The notes: a model not told the origin generated them from the sequence alone. Positions 30,740 through 41,249 are shown, counted from the first letter of the stretch. The stretch is DNA of 64,000 nucleotides from Cupriavidus sp. MP-37 (GCF_020618415.1 NZ_CP085344.1:186001-250000); one strand, 5' to 3'. Numbers and translations: made by a program.

Positions 30740-30797
30740 CAGGATTCATACCGGCGCCAGTGCCCTGACGGCAGGCGCCAGCAAACGGGGGTTCAGC

Positions 30798-32636
<1,839 letters not shown>

Positions 32637-32673
32637 GGCGAGCGATGCCGGCGCGGCGCCGGCTGCAAGCTGC

Positions 32674-32698
32674 AAAGAGGCCCTGCGGGGCCTCTTTT
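32674..32698 (+). terminator. Intrinsic terminator after glmS
   Basis: AAAGAGGCCC (32674-32683) pairs with GGGCCTCTTT (32688-32697) over a short loop and runs into TTTT. The A-rich upstream arm makes it potentially bidirectional for the convergent LysR gene. Confidence 0.85.
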
Positions 32699-32788
32699 CC
32701 GTTGGATCGCGGCCGCGCTGCCGCTATGCCACCGTCAGCAGGAACGGCCGTGGTGGCTGCAGGCGGAGCGCTACGCAATACGCCGGGC

Positions 32789-33733
32789 TTACGCCGGCCC
32801 GGCTTCGGCGCCGGTCTGCGCCACCGCTTCATGCACCAGTGCCGCGAACACGCGCATGGCCGGCGACGGCGTGCGCCCGGCCAGCGTCACGATGCCGTAT
32901 TGCGCCCTTAGCGCGGCAGGCGGGTGCATCGGCAGGGCCACGGCCAGGCGCTGTGCGCAGGCTTCGGCCATCATCGCCACCGGCACCAGCGCCACGGCAT
33001 CGACCGCCAGCAGCAGCGCGCGCAGCGCATGCATGTCGTTGCAGGTGACCGTCATCAGCCCGGGCTCGTCTTCGGGCAGCGGGCCGCTGCCGCCGCTGGC
33101 CTCGTGCAGGGCCTGGCGGAAGAAGCGCACGATATGCGGCGGCAAGCGGGTTCCGGCCACCGGATAGGCACGCAGGTCGGCCAGGGTGACCCGGCGCTGC
33201 CGTGTCAGCGGATGGCCGCTGCGCACGAAGAAGGCCGTTTCCAGTGCCGGCAGCCGGTCGATCTGCAGGTGCGCCAGTTCCGCCAGGCTGCGGCTTTCGC
33301 CGACAAAGATGTCGAGCTGTTCGGCTTCGAGCGAACGCCGCATGGCGGACGTGTCGGCGGTCTCGAGGTCGATGCGCAGCCGCGGATAGCGGCGCACCAG
33401 CGCCTCCAGCACCGGGTCCAGCAGGAACGAGGCCGCAAACGGCCCGAAGCCGGCGCGGATCGTGCCGATTTCCACGTCCTCCAGCAATTGCAGGTCGCGC
33501 CGCAGCTCGCGCTGTTCGCGCAGCATGCGGCGCGCGCGCGCCAGCGCCAGCATGCCGGCGGCGGTCGGGCGCACCTTGCCATAGCTGCGGTCGATCAGCG
33601 TGCCCAGCTCGGATTCCAGCGCCTGGATGCTGCGCGTCAGCGCCGGCTGCGACAGGTGCAGCGCGGCCGCGGCACGCGCGAAGCTGCCTTGCTCGACCAG
33701 CGTGACGAAGTGATGCAGCTGCCTCAGGCCCAT
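32789..33733 (-). CDS. LysR-family transcriptional regulator
   Basis: A 314-residue LTTR. The winged helix-turn-helix occupies residues 1-60 (LHHFVTLVEQGSFARAAAALHLSQPALTRSIQALESELG), followed by an effector-binding domain resembling the GbpR/CbbR-type fold. It is divergent from the Bug solute-binding gene with 103 nt of comparatively A+T-rich DNA between them, the classical arrangement for an LTTR that controls its neighbour. The ligand is unknown. Confidence 0.9.
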   Translation of the reverse strand: MGLRQLHHFVTLVEQGSFARAAAALHLSQPALTRSIQALESELGTLIDRSYGKVRPTAAGMLALARARRMLREQRELRRDLQLLEDVEIGTIRAGFGPFAASFLLDPVLEALVRRYPRLRIDLETADTSAMRRSLEAEQLDIFVGESRSLAELAHLQIDRLPALETAFFVRSGHPLTRQRRVTLADLRAYPVAGTRLPPHIVRFFRQALHEASGGSGPLPEDEPGLMTVTCNDMHALRALLLAVDAVALVPVAMMAEACAQRLAVALPMHPPAALRAQYGIVTLAGRTPSPAMRVFAALVHEAVAQTGAEAGPA

Positions 33734-33836
33734 GAATTAATTATTTGCGCATCAAAAACTGAAAAATATTGCATTGGACGTAAGTTCTCAAGCCCACTAA
33801 GGTTGTCCTCCAAAACCAAAACCATCTGGAGACAAC

Positions 33837-34829
33837 ATGAACCGACGCACATGGCTGACGCTGGCGACTGGCGGCCTGGCCGCCGCGCTTGCGCTCGGCG
33901 TGGCCCTGCCGGCCGCGGCGCAGGCCTATCCCGCCAAGCCGATCCGCATCGTCGTGCCCTATGTGGCCGGCGGCGGCACCGACACCATCGCCCGCGCCAT
34001 GGGCGAAAAGCTGAGCAAGCGGCTGGGCCAGCCGGTGGTGGTCGACAACAAGGCCGGCGCTTCCGGCATCATCGGCACCGATGCCGTGGCCAAGGCCGCG
34101 CCCGATGGCTACACGCTGCTGATGACGCTGACGCAGTCGGTGCTGACCAACCAGTTCCTGTTCCAGAAGCTGCCTTACGACCCGCGCAAGGACCTGAGCA
34201 TGATCAGCGTGCTGGCCGACGCGCAGCTGGTGCTGGTGACCCATCCGTCGGTGCCGGCGCGCACCGTGCGCGAGCTGGGCGAATACGCGCGCAGCCGGCC
34301 GGGCAAGCTCAGCTATGCGTCGTGGGGCGTGGGTTCGCTGTCGCACCTGAGCGGCGCCTACTACAGCAAGCTGGTGCACGGCCAGGCCACGCACGTGCCC
34401 TACAAGGGCGAAGCGCCGATGCTGCAGGACCTGCTCGGCGGGCAGGTGCAGTTTGGCTTCGCCAGCATCCTGACCGCCAAGCCCTATATCCAGAGCGGCA
34501 AGCTCAAGGCGCTGGCGGTGACCGGCGCGCAGCGCAGCAGCGCGTTGCCCGACATGCCCACCTTCGCCGAAGCCGGCATGCAGGACAGCGCCTTCAAGAC
34601 CGTCGGCTGGATCGGGCTGGTGGCGCCGGTAGGCGTGCCCGCACCGATCCTGGCGAGGCTGGAAGGCGAGGTGCGCGCGATCCTGCAGACCCCTGAGATG
34701 CAGGAGCGCATGGTCACGCTGGGGCTGCGCACCGTCGGCAGTTCGCCGGCCGAAGCGCAGGCGCTCTATGCGCGCGACTGGCCCGTGCTGAAGACGCTGG
34801 TGGCGGATTCGGGCGCGAAGCTGGATTGA
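33837..34829 (+). CDS. Bug/TctC-family periplasmic solute-binding protein
   Basis: A 330-residue tripartite tricarboxylate-type receptor with a signal peptide (TWLTLATGGLAAALALGVALPAAAQA) and the mature start YPAKPIRIVVPYVAGGGTDTIARAMGEKL, diagnostic for Bug proteins. They bind carboxylates and related small molecules in the periplasm. No TctA/TctB permease is nearby, which is usual for the large orphan Bug families of beta-proteobacteria. GGAGACAAC precedes ATG. It is followed by a strong terminator. Confidence 0.93.
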   Translation: MNRRTWLTLATGGLAAALALGVALPAAAQAYPAKPIRIVVPYVAGGGTDTIARAMGEKLSKRLGQPVVVDNKAGASGIIGTDAVAKAAPDGYTLLMTLTQSVLTNQFLFQKLPYDPRKDLSMISVLADAQLVLVTHPSVPARTVRELGEYARSRPGKLSYASWGVGSLSHLSGAYYSKLVHGQATHVPYKGEAPMLQDLLGGQVQFGFASILTAKPYIQSGKLKALAVTGAQRSSALPDMPTFAEAGMQDSAFKTVGWIGLVAPVGVPAPILARLEGEVRAILQTPEMQERMVTLGLRTVGSSPAEAQALYARDWPVLKTLVADSGAKLD

Positions 34830-34854
34830 ACTTCACCGGTGCGAAGGGCCCATG

Positions 34855-34892
34855 GCGGGCGCCGCGGCCAATGCCGCGCGCCCGCTTTTTTT
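34855..34892 (+). terminator. Intrinsic terminator after the Bug gene
   Basis: Nested stem GCGGGCG/CGCCCGC with inner CGCGGC/GCCGCG and a CAAT loop, directly followed by seven T residues (34886-34892). The remaining part of 34893-35135 shows no gene; it is A+T-richer and must hold the bfr promoter. Confidence 0.92.
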
Positions 34893-35135
34893 ATCGCCGC
34901 GATGTCGTGCAGGGCGCTTTCGAAAACCGAATAAAAACCATTGGCATTCGCATCCGCAAGCAGTCGGCGAAATAGCGATCCGTGCGCCATGAATGCCGCG
35001 CGCGCGGACTGCATTGCTTGATGTCCGCTTAGGCAGCACTACCATGAAGTCACGGCGGCTGATTTGCCGTGGCGTTGCTGTGGTCGCGCAATAGCGACAT
35101 CGCGTGTCCCTGTCACAGGGGCGTTGGGGGCTGCC

Positions 35136-35615
35136 ATGAAGACTGACAAGAAGGTAATCCAGTTGCTGAACACGCAGCTGCGGCATGAGCTGACCGCCAT
35201 CAACCAGTATTTCCTGCATGCCCGCATGTACCGGCACTGGGGGTTGCGCGCGCTGGGCAAGCATGAGTACGACGAATCGATCGAGGAGATGAAGCACGCC
35301 GACAAGCTGATCGAACGGATCCTGCTGCTCGACGGCTTGCCCAACCTGCAGGACCTCGACAAGCTGCTGGTCGGCGAGAACACCGAGGAGATGCTCGGCT
35401 GCGACCTGAAGCTTGAACTGGTGTCGCAGGCCAGCTGCAAGGATGCGATCAAGTATTTCGAATCGGTCAGCGATTATGTCTCGCGCCAGCTGGTGGTCGA
35501 TATCCTCGAAGACACCGAGGAACATATCGACTGGCTCGAGGCGCAGCTGGAGCTGGTGCGCAAGGTCGGATCGCAGAACTACATCCAGTCGGCCATGGGC
35601 GAGATCGAGGACTGA
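35136..35615 (+). CDS. bfr: Bacterioferritin
   Basis: A 159-residue iron-storage ferritin with ferroxidase di-iron ligands E18, Y25, E51, H54, E94 and E127/H130-type residues. Met52 (IEEMKHADK) is the haem ligand that separates bacterioferritin from plain ferritin. Length is standard. It forms 24-subunit shells in the cytosol and oxidises Fe(II). ATG 35136 gives the canonical MKTDKKVIQLLN start; GGGGG lies upstream. No convincing Fur box could be assigned. Confidence 0.95.
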   Translation: MKTDKKVIQLLNTQLRHELTAINQYFLHARMYRHWGLRALGKHEYDESIEEMKHADKLIERILLLDGLPNLQDLDKLLVGENTEEMLGCDLKLELVSQASCKDAIKYFESVSDYVSRQLVVDILEDTEEHIDWLEAQLELVRKVGSQNYIQSAMGEIED

Positions 35616-35712
35616 GCCGGCGCGGCGTTTGCGCGCGGTCTCCTGCAAAGATTTCCATTTCCCGCTACACTGCGGCCCGCAGCACGTCGCGCCGCTCCGG
35701 CGCGAGGTCAGC

Positions 35713-35787
35713 GGCGGGGTGGCAGAGTGGTTATGCAACGGCCTGCAAAGCCGTGTACGACGGTTCGATTCCGGATCCCCGCCTCCA
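35713..35787 (+). tRNA. tRNA-Cys (GCA)
   Basis: Acceptor stem GGCGGGG (35713-35719) pairs with CCCCGCC (35777-35783); the discriminator base is T and CCA is encoded (35785-35787). The anticodon GCA is at 35745-35747 in loop CTGCAAA, with stem CGGC/GCCG. The T arm reads CGG-TTCGATT-CCG. All cloverleaf elements are present. Confidence 0.95.
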
Positions 35788-35795
35788 TCTTCCCG

Positions 35796-35816
35796 GCCGG
35801 GCGCATCGCGCCCGGC
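35796..35816 (+). terminator. Hairpin after tRNA-Cys
   Basis: Perfect 9-bp stem GCCGGGCGC/GCGCCCGGC with an ATC loop, 8 nt after the CCA. No immediate U-tract follows; a T-rich run occurs only 50 nt later. It probably shapes the 3' end of the tRNA transcript. The rest of 35817-36114 shows no gene. Confidence 0.5.
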
Positions 35817-36114
35817 GCCATCGCGCATGCGCGCGCGATCGCTTCTACGTCCTCTTCGCTGTCCTTTTTTTCACGCGCCTGTCATCGGCCTGCGCCATGA
35901 CTGCGCCCGGCCGTGCCGCGCGTGCCCTGACCGTATGCCGCATGGGTTTCGGACACCCGCTTATCCCCAATAGATCAACGACAGCGAATCGGGTAATGTT
36001 GCCCGACAGGCCGCTGGCCTGCATGCAACCCGTGCCGCCAGTTGGCGGCACCGCCATGTCCGGGCTTCCATGGCGTTTCCCCTAGCGAGGCAGTGTGACA
36101 AAGAGAGGCTCCAG

Positions 36115-36558
36115 ATGATGAAAGACCTGCGCATCCGCGTGGCCGTGGCGACGGACGCAGCGGCCGTGGCAGAGGTGCTGGAACGGTGCGGGCTGCCGGT
36201 GGACGGCGTGCCGCGCCTGCTCGAACATTTCCACGTTGCCATCCTTGGCGCGCAGATCATCGGCTGCGCCGCCGGCGAGCGCTGCGGCGACACCGTGGTG
36301 ATCCGTTCCGTGGCCGTGCTGCCCGAACACCGCGACCAGGGCGTGGCCACCCATGTGGTGCGTGCCGCGCTGATGCGCGCCCGCGCCAACGGCGCGCGGC
36401 GCGCGGTGCTGCTGGCCTCGAGCTGCCCCAGCTACTTCGCGCGCTATGGCTTTACGCTGGTGCCGGCCGCGAAGCTGCCGCCCGAGGTCATGGCATCGAG
36501 CGAATTCCACCGCGCCGCGGACACGCCGCCGCTGTGCATGTGGTGCGAGCTGAGCTGA
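36115..36558 (+). CDS. GNAT N-acetyltransferase, ArsN2-like
   Basis: A 147-residue acetyltransferase with the acetyl-CoA motif VAVLPEHRDQGVATHVV. The C-terminal pattern PSYFARYGFTLVPAAKLPPEVMASSEFHRAADTPPLCMW closely resembles the arsenic-resistance ArsN2 family, which acetylates arsenical amino acids, and the related N-acetylglutamate-synthase-like group. No ars genes are in the window, so an arsenic role is only a possibility. ATG 36115 follows GAGAGG; the second ATG 36118 is possible. Confidence 0.72.
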   Translation: MMKDLRIRVAVATDAAAVAEVLERCGLPVDGVPRLLEHFHVAILGAQIIGCAAGERCGDTVVIRSVAVLPEHRDQGVATHVVRAALMRARANGARRAVLLASSCPSYFARYGFTLVPAAKLPPEVMASSEFHRAADTPPLCMWCELS

Positions 36559-36594
36559 TCCCCTGCAAGCCGATGGCGAGCTTCTATGCTCGCC

Positions 36595-37581
36595 TCAGTG
36601 AACACCGTCGCAGCGGCTGATCTCCACCGTCACGTGCACCAGTTCCTCGTGCACCGACAGCGCCTCGCGCACGCGCTGCGGCGTCAGCGCGGCATCATGC
36701 GTGACCAGGCAGACGATGCAGGCAAAGTGCTGCCGGCCCACGCGCCACACATGCAGGTCTGACACGCGGGTGCCTTCATCGCCGTGATCCAGGCCGGCCA
36801 GCACCTCGCGCACTTCGTCGACCACCGGGTGGTCCATCTCGCGGTCCAGCAGCACCGTACCGGTCTGGCGCAGCAGGCCGATGGCCCAGCGGCCGACCAG
36901 CACCGCGCCCACCAGTCCCATCACCGGGTCCAGCCAGTTCCAGCCCAGCCACCAGCCGCCCGCGAGCGCGACGATCGCCAGCACTGAGGTCGCGGCATCG
37001 GCCAGCACGTGCACATAGGCGGCGCGCAGGTTGAGGTCATGGTGGTGGTGATGATCATGGCCGTGATGGTGACCGTGATGGTGACCGTGGTGATGGCCAT
37101 GGTCGTGTCCATGGTCGTGGCCATGCGCATGGCCGCCGAGGATCAGCGCGCAGCCGAGGTTGACCAGCAGCCCCAGCGCGGTCACGCCCATCGCCTCGCG
37201 ATAGTGGATGGCCTGCGGCGCGAACAGCCGCTCGACCGATCCCGCCGCCATCAACGCGGCAATGCCCAGCAGGAATACCGCGCTGGCAAAGCCCGCCAGC
37301 ACTTCGATCTTCCAGGTGCCGAAGGCAAAGCGCCAGTCGCCGGCGTAGCGCCGCGCGGCGGCGTAGGCGAAGGCGGACAGGCCGATGGCGAGCGCGTGCG
37401 AACTCATGTGCCAGCCATCGGCCAGCAGCGCCATCGAGTTGAACCAGAGCCCGGCGGCAATCTCCGCCACCATGGTGATGGCGGTGATCACCATGACCAG
37501 GCGCGTGCCGCGTTCGGCGGCGCGGTTGCCCGCGTCGAAGGCGTGGGTGTGGGTCCAGGCGGACAGGTCTTGGCTATGCAT
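36595..37581 (-). CDS. dmeF: Cation diffusion facilitator, DmeF-type divalent-metal exporter
   Basis: A 328-residue inner-membrane antiporter with six predicted helices, the metal-site motif ALLADGWHMSSHALAIGLSAFAY in TM2 (HxxxD-like), and its partner HVLADAATSVLAIVAL in TM5. A very long histidine-rich cytoplasmic loop (about residues 150-180, alternating HG/HDH units) sits between TM4 and TM5, as in Co/Ni/Zn CDF proteins. WFNSMALLADGWHM is characteristic of DmeF. The cytosolic C-terminal domain follows. Metal specificity (Co, Ni, Zn) cannot be read directly. Confidence 0.86.
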   Translation of the reverse strand: MHSQDLSAWTHTHAFDAGNRAAERGTRLVMVITAITMVAEIAAGLWFNSMALLADGWHMSSHALAIGLSAFAYAAARRYAGDWRFAFGTWKIEVLAGFASAVFLLGIAALMAAGSVERLFAPQAIHYREAMGVTALGLLVNLGCALILGGHAHGHDHGHDHGHHHGHHHGHHHGHDHHHHHDLNLRAAYVHVLADAATSVLAIVALAGGWWLGWNWLDPVMGLVGAVLVGRWAIGLLRQTGTVLLDREMDHPVVDEVREVLAGLDHGDEGTRVSDLHVWRVGRQHFACIVCLVTHDAALTPQRVREALSVHEELVHVTVEISRCDGVH

Positions 37582-37772
37582 GGGGAAAACGTGCGTTGCG
37601 CTTGAGTTCTGGGTGAGTCGTCTGGCACGGGGCCGGGCAGGCCCAAGGGTAGCAGAGACCCGTGCGCATGCCGCGGCATCCCCCGATGGCATCAGGGGCG
37701 GGTGCCATGGCGCAGGTGTGCCTTATGCACAACAAGATGCCCGTGATAGTGGTAAGGAATCTTTTCTTTCGC

Positions 37773-37801
37773 TTACATACATTCATGAATGGATGTATGA
37801 T
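37773..37801 (+). promoter_or_regulatory. Promoter with embedded AcrR/TetR-like operator
   Basis: A TTACAT -35 (37773-37778) and TATGAT -10 (37796-37801) have an exact 17-bp spacer. Across the spacer lies an inverted repeat with arms CATACAT (37776-37782) and ATGTATG (37793-37799) around TCATGAATGG. The layout and sequence resemble the E. coli AcrR operator (TACATACATT...GTATGTA). Transcription would run right into the 29-codon ORF at 37851. Confidence 0.6.
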
Positions 37802-37850
37802 TCGGCGAAAAAATTCACGTCCCCGTCATATCTTTGTTGACCGTACCGAG

Positions 37851-37940
37851 ATGAGCTATCGCTTTATTGCCACATGTCTTGCCGCCTGGGTCGGCGTTTG
37901 CGCCACCGCCGGCTGGCTGGTCGAGCGTCTCTGGAGCTGA
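37851..37940 (+). CDS. Possible 29-residue single-span membrane peptide
   Basis: ATG 37851 to TGA 37938-37940. The peptide starts MSYRFIATCLAAWVGVCATAGW, one hydrophobic span, and ends with a short charged tail. It lies 50 nt after a well-formed promoter/operator; the ribosome site is weak (ACCGAG). No similar protein is recognised. It could be a real small protein or the leftover start of a decayed gene. Apart from this and the operator, 37582-38011 holds nothing obvious. Confidence 0.35.
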   Translation: MSYRFIATCLAAWVGVCATAGWLVERLWS

Positions 37941-38011
37941 GCGCCGGCCTGGCAGCGGACCGGTCGCGGCCTGGTCTTTTCCGCGCCGTCGCCGGTCCGC
38001 CACCTTCCACC

Positions 38012-39472
38012 TCAAGCCGCCTGCCGCGCCTGCGCCAGGCTGTCAAAGAACTGCCACAACTGCGGCGCATCGCCGGTGGCCACGTTGAAGCGGATCCACG
38101 GCGAGTCGGTTTCGTCCGGCTCGAAATACGATCCGGGCGCCAGCCAGATGCCATGCTCCAGCGCCAGCGTGGCGAGGCCGTTGCCCAGCAGCGGGCCGCC
38201 GCGGCGCCTGGCCAGCCAGCGCGCCTGCACCGCCTCGTTCAGGCGCGCCCACGCGAACATCCCGCCTTCCGGGCGCAGCAGCACCTCCAGCCCATGGGCT
38301 TCCATCTTTTCCGTGACGCGGTCCTGCTGCGCGCGCAGCCGCTCGGACAATGCCGCCACATGGCGACCGTAGTGGCCGCTGGTCAGCACCGAATACACCA
38401 GCCGCTCCGTCACCTCCGATGAGGTCAGGCCGACCGCCATCTTGGTGCGCGCGAAGGCCTTGGCCAGGTCCGGGCTGGCCGCCAGGTAGCCGACCCGCAG
38501 CGACGGCGTGATGGTCTTGGAAAAGCCGTTGACATAGACCACCTGCGACAGCCCGTCCATGGCCGCCAGCATCGGCGAGCCGGCCGGCGCCAGTTCGCGG
38601 TAGATATCGTCCTCGACCACCAGCAGCCGGTGCTGCTCCGCCAGCTGCAGCACGCGGAAGGCGTTCATGCTGGTCAGGCTGGCGCCGGTCGGGTTCTGCA
38701 GCACGGTGTTGACGAACAGCGCGCGCGGCGCGTGGGTGCGCAGCGCATCCTCCAGCGCGTCGGTGTCCAGCCCCGCCGCCGTGCGCGGCACGCCCACCAC
38801 GCGCAGCCCGGCCAGGCGCAGGATCTGCAGCAGGTTGCAGTAGCAGGGCGATTCCACCAGCACGGTATCGCCGGCGCGCAGCAGCGTGCGCACCACCAGG
38901 TCCAGCGCCTGCGTCGCGCCCTGGGTCAGCACCACCTGCTGCGCCTGCAGCGGGATGCCGTACTGGCCCAGGCCCGCGGCGATGTGCTCGCGCAGCGGCG
39001 CAAAGCCATAGGGATGGCCGTAGCCCGACAGCTGCGCCGCCGGCACGCGGGCCGAGGCGCGCATGGCCTGGTGCAGGCCTTCCTCGTTGAGCCAGTCACC
39101 CGGCAGCCAGCCCGCGCCGGCCTTGATCGGTACCGAATGGTCGGCAAAGACGTCCGACAGCAGCCAGGCCGCGTTCAGTCCCGGCGCCTCCCATTGCGGC
39201 GCGCGCGCATGCCCGGGGGGCGCGTGGCGGTGCGCCACGGTGTAGCCCGAGCCCGGCCGCGCGGCCAGGTAGCCGAGCGCGGTGAGCCGCCCGTAGGCCT
39301 CGGCCACGGTGAAGGTGCTGACGTGGTGGTGTTGCGCAAAGCGCCGCACCGACGGCAGCGCCGCGCCGGCCCGCAGCGCGCGCTGCTCCACCAGCGCGGC
39401 GATGCCGGCGACGATCTGCTCGGTCAGGGTGTCGCCGTCGCGGCGGCTGCGGGTCAGGTTCAGGGTCAGCAT
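38012..39472 (-). CDS. MocR-type GntR/aminotransferase regulator (1)
   Basis: A 486-residue fusion of an N-terminal GntR winged helix (residues 1-75: LTEQIVAGIAALVEQRALRAGAALPSVRRFAQHHHVSTFTVAEAYGRLTALGYL) and a fold-type I PLP aminotransferase-like domain. The PLP lysine is in VNGFSKTITPSLRVGYL, and LQNPTGAS is present. MocR regulators sense PLP-bound amino compounds. It is divergent from the beta-alanine transaminase gene, so it is probably that operon's regulator. Candidate sites are annotated between them. Confidence 0.9.
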   Translation of the reverse strand: MLTLNLTRSRRDGDTLTEQIVAGIAALVEQRALRAGAALPSVRRFAQHHHVSTFTVAEAYGRLTALGYLAARPGSGYTVAHRHAPPGHARAPQWEAPGLNAAWLLSDVFADHSVPIKAGAGWLPGDWLNEEGLHQAMRASARVPAAQLSGYGHPYGFAPLREHIAAGLGQYGIPLQAQQVVLTQGATQALDLVVRTLLRAGDTVLVESPCYCNLLQILRLAGLRVVGVPRTAAGLDTDALEDALRTHAPRALFVNTVLQNPTGASLTSMNAFRVLQLAEQHRLLVVEDDIYRELAPAGSPMLAAMDGLSQVVYVNGFSKTITPSLRVGYLAASPDLAKAFARTKMAVGLTSSEVTERLVYSVLTSGHYGRHVAALSERLRAQQDRVTEKMEAHGLEVLLRPEGGMFAWARLNEAVQARWLARRRGGPLLGNGLATLALEHGIWLAPGSYFEPDETDSPWIRFNVATGDAPQLWQFFDSLAQARQAA

Positions 39473-39495
39473 CGGGCACTCGGGCGGGCGTGAAC

Positions 39496-39700
39496 CTGTA
39501 CAGTTTAGCGGCTGCCGGCATGCGCGCGGCCGATGGCGTTCCATCACCCGAACATTGCCGCAGTGCAGCGTCGCATGCCATGTGGCTGGAGGGGCGGCTG
39601 GCGAAGGAAGCGTCCGGGACTGGCATCGGCTCGCCGCTTGCCTGTACGGTTTGGCGTGCTCAAACTGTACGGTAAGGCGCGCTTGTCCGGACTGTATATT
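39496..39700. promoter_or_regulatory. Candidate MocR operator cluster
   Basis: Repeated AAACTGTAC-type half-sites: CTGTACAGTTT at 39496-39506, CTGTACGGTTT at 39642-39652, AAACTGTACGG at 39662-39672 and ACTGTATATT at 39691-39700. The middle two form an inverted repeat (GTACGGTTTG / CAAACTGTAC, one mismatch, 7-nt spacer). They fill the 324-nt gap between the divergent MocR and transaminase genes, which otherwise shows no gene. Confidence 0.6.
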
Positions 39701-39796
39701 TTGTCGGCCAGTCGGCGCCGGTAGAGTGGCCCTCATCGTCGCCGCCGTGCTCAGGGCGGCGCCGCCAACCGACCCGATTTCCCCCAAGGAGAACGT

Positions 39797-41128
39797 ATGG
39801 ACGCCGCCAAGACCGTGATTCCCGATCTCGATGCGCTGTGGATGCCCTTCACCGCCAACCGCCAGTACAAGGCGGCGCCGCGCCTGCTGGCGTCGGCCAG
39901 CGGCATGTACTACACCACCCACGACGGCCGCCAGATCCTGGACGGTTGCGCCGGCCTGTGGTGCGTGGCGGCCGGCCACTGCCGCAAGGAAATCGCCGAA
40001 GCGGTGGCGCGCCAGGCGGCCACGCTGGACTATGCGCCGCCGTTCCAGATGGGCCATCCGCTGTCGTTCGAGGCCGCCACCAAGGTGGCGGCGATCATGC
40101 CGCAGGGGCTGGACCGCATCTTCTTCACCAACTCAGGCTCGGAGTCGGTCGACACCGCGCTGAAGATCGCGCTGGCGTATCACCGCGCGCGCGGCGAAGG
40201 CCAGCGCACGCGCTTTATCGGCCGCGAGCGCGGCTACCACGGCGTCGGCTTCGGCGGCATGGCGGTGGGCGGCATCGGGCCGAACCGCAAGGCCTTCTCG
40301 GCCAACCTGATGCCCGGCACCGACCACCTGCCGGCCACCTTCAACCTCGCCGAGGCCGCCTTTTCCAGGGGCCAGCCGCAATGGGGCGCGCATCTTGCCG
40401 ACGAACTGGAGCGCATCCTCGCGCTGCATGACCCGGCCAACGTCGCCGCGGTGATCGTCGAGCCGCTGGCGGGCTCCGCCGGCGTGCTGGTGCCGCCGGT
40501 CGGCTACCTCGAAAAGCTGCGCGAGATCACCAGCCGCCACGGCATCCTGCTGATCTTCGATGAAGTGATCACCGCCTTCGGCCGCCTCGGCGCGGCCACC
40601 GCGGCCGAACGCTTCAAGGTGACGCCGGACCTGATCACCATGGCCAAGGCGATCAACAACGCCGCGGTGCCGATGGGCGCCGTCGCCGTGCGCCGCGAGG
40701 TGCATGACGCCGTGGTCAATTCGGCCGCGCCGGGAACCATCGAGCTGCTGCACGGCTATACCTACTCGGGCCACCCGCTTGCGGCGGCGGCGACGATCGC
40801 CACGCTGGACCTGTACCAGCGCGAAAACCTGTTCGGCCGCGCCGCCGAACTGGCGCCGGTATTCGAGGCCGCGGCGCATGGTGTACGCGGCGCGCCGCAC
40901 GTGAAAGACATCCGCAACTACGGGCTGGTGGCGGGCATCGAGCTGGAATCGCGTCCCGGCCAGCCGGGTGCGCGCGCCTACGAGGCCTTCCTCAAGTGCC
41001 TGGAGCTGGGCGTGCTGGTGCGCTACACCGGCGACATCCTGGCGTTCTCGCCGCCGCTGATCATTTCGGAAGCGCAGATCGGCCAGCTGTTCGATACGGT
41101 GAAGCAGGCGCTGCAGGACATCAAGTAA
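39797..41128 (+). CDS. Beta-alanine-pyruvate (omega-amino acid) transaminase
   Basis: A 443-residue class III PLP aminotransferase. It has the N-terminal DALWMPFTANRQYKAAPRLL typical of omega-amino acid:pyruvate transaminases, FFTNSGSESVDTALKIALAY, IFDEVITAFGRLG, and the PLP lysine in LITMAKAINNAAVPMGAV. The predicted reaction is beta-alanine plus pyruvate to malonate semialdehyde plus alanine. AAGGAGAA precedes ATG 39797. It is followed by MmsA, which would take malonate semialdehyde to acetyl-CoA, giving a complete two-step pathway. Confidence 0.9.
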   Translation: MDAAKTVIPDLDALWMPFTANRQYKAAPRLLASASGMYYTTHDGRQILDGCAGLWCVAAGHCRKEIAEAVARQAATLDYAPPFQMGHPLSFEAATKVAAIMPQGLDRIFFTNSGSESVDTALKIALAYHRARGEGQRTRFIGRERGYHGVGFGGMAVGGIGPNRKAFSANLMPGTDHLPATFNLAEAAFSRGQPQWGAHLADELERILALHDPANVAAVIVEPLAGSAGVLVPPVGYLEKLREITSRHGILLIFDEVITAFGRLGAATAAERFKVTPDLITMAKAINNAAVPMGAVAVRREVHDAVVNSAAPGTIELLHGYTYSGHPLAAAATIATLDLYQRENLFGRAAELAPVFEAAAHGVRGAPHVKDIRNYGLVAGIELESRPGQPGARAYEAFLKCLELGVLVRYTGDILAFSPPLIISEAQIGQLFDTVKQALQDIK

Positions 41129-41249
41129 GGGACATCAAGCAAGCGGCCCGCGCCGCCTCCCATTGCCGCCGGGCCCGCGGGCCCGGCCTCCCTGATTGCA
41201 CGCCGGGGCGCGCTGTGTTGCGCGCCGCGGCCATCGAAGGAAACCCCAA

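Noticed and set aside
30708..30797. glmS ribozyme
   Set aside because: No ribozyme core was recognised; the class is confined mainly to Firmicutes. Only a simple hairpin is present.
34893..35135. Fur box upstream of bacterioferritin
   Set aside because: An A/T-rich stretch near 34925-34950 has a few matching bases but no convincing 19-bp palindrome.
35817..36114. A second tRNA after tRNA-Cys
   Set aside because: No further cloverleaf could be drawn; the stretch has only hairpins and a T-rich run.
37009..37140. Short tandem repeats suggesting a CRISPR or minisatellite
   Set aside because: These are the codons of the histidine-rich loop of the DmeF-like exporter; the period follows HG/HDH codons and there are no spacers.
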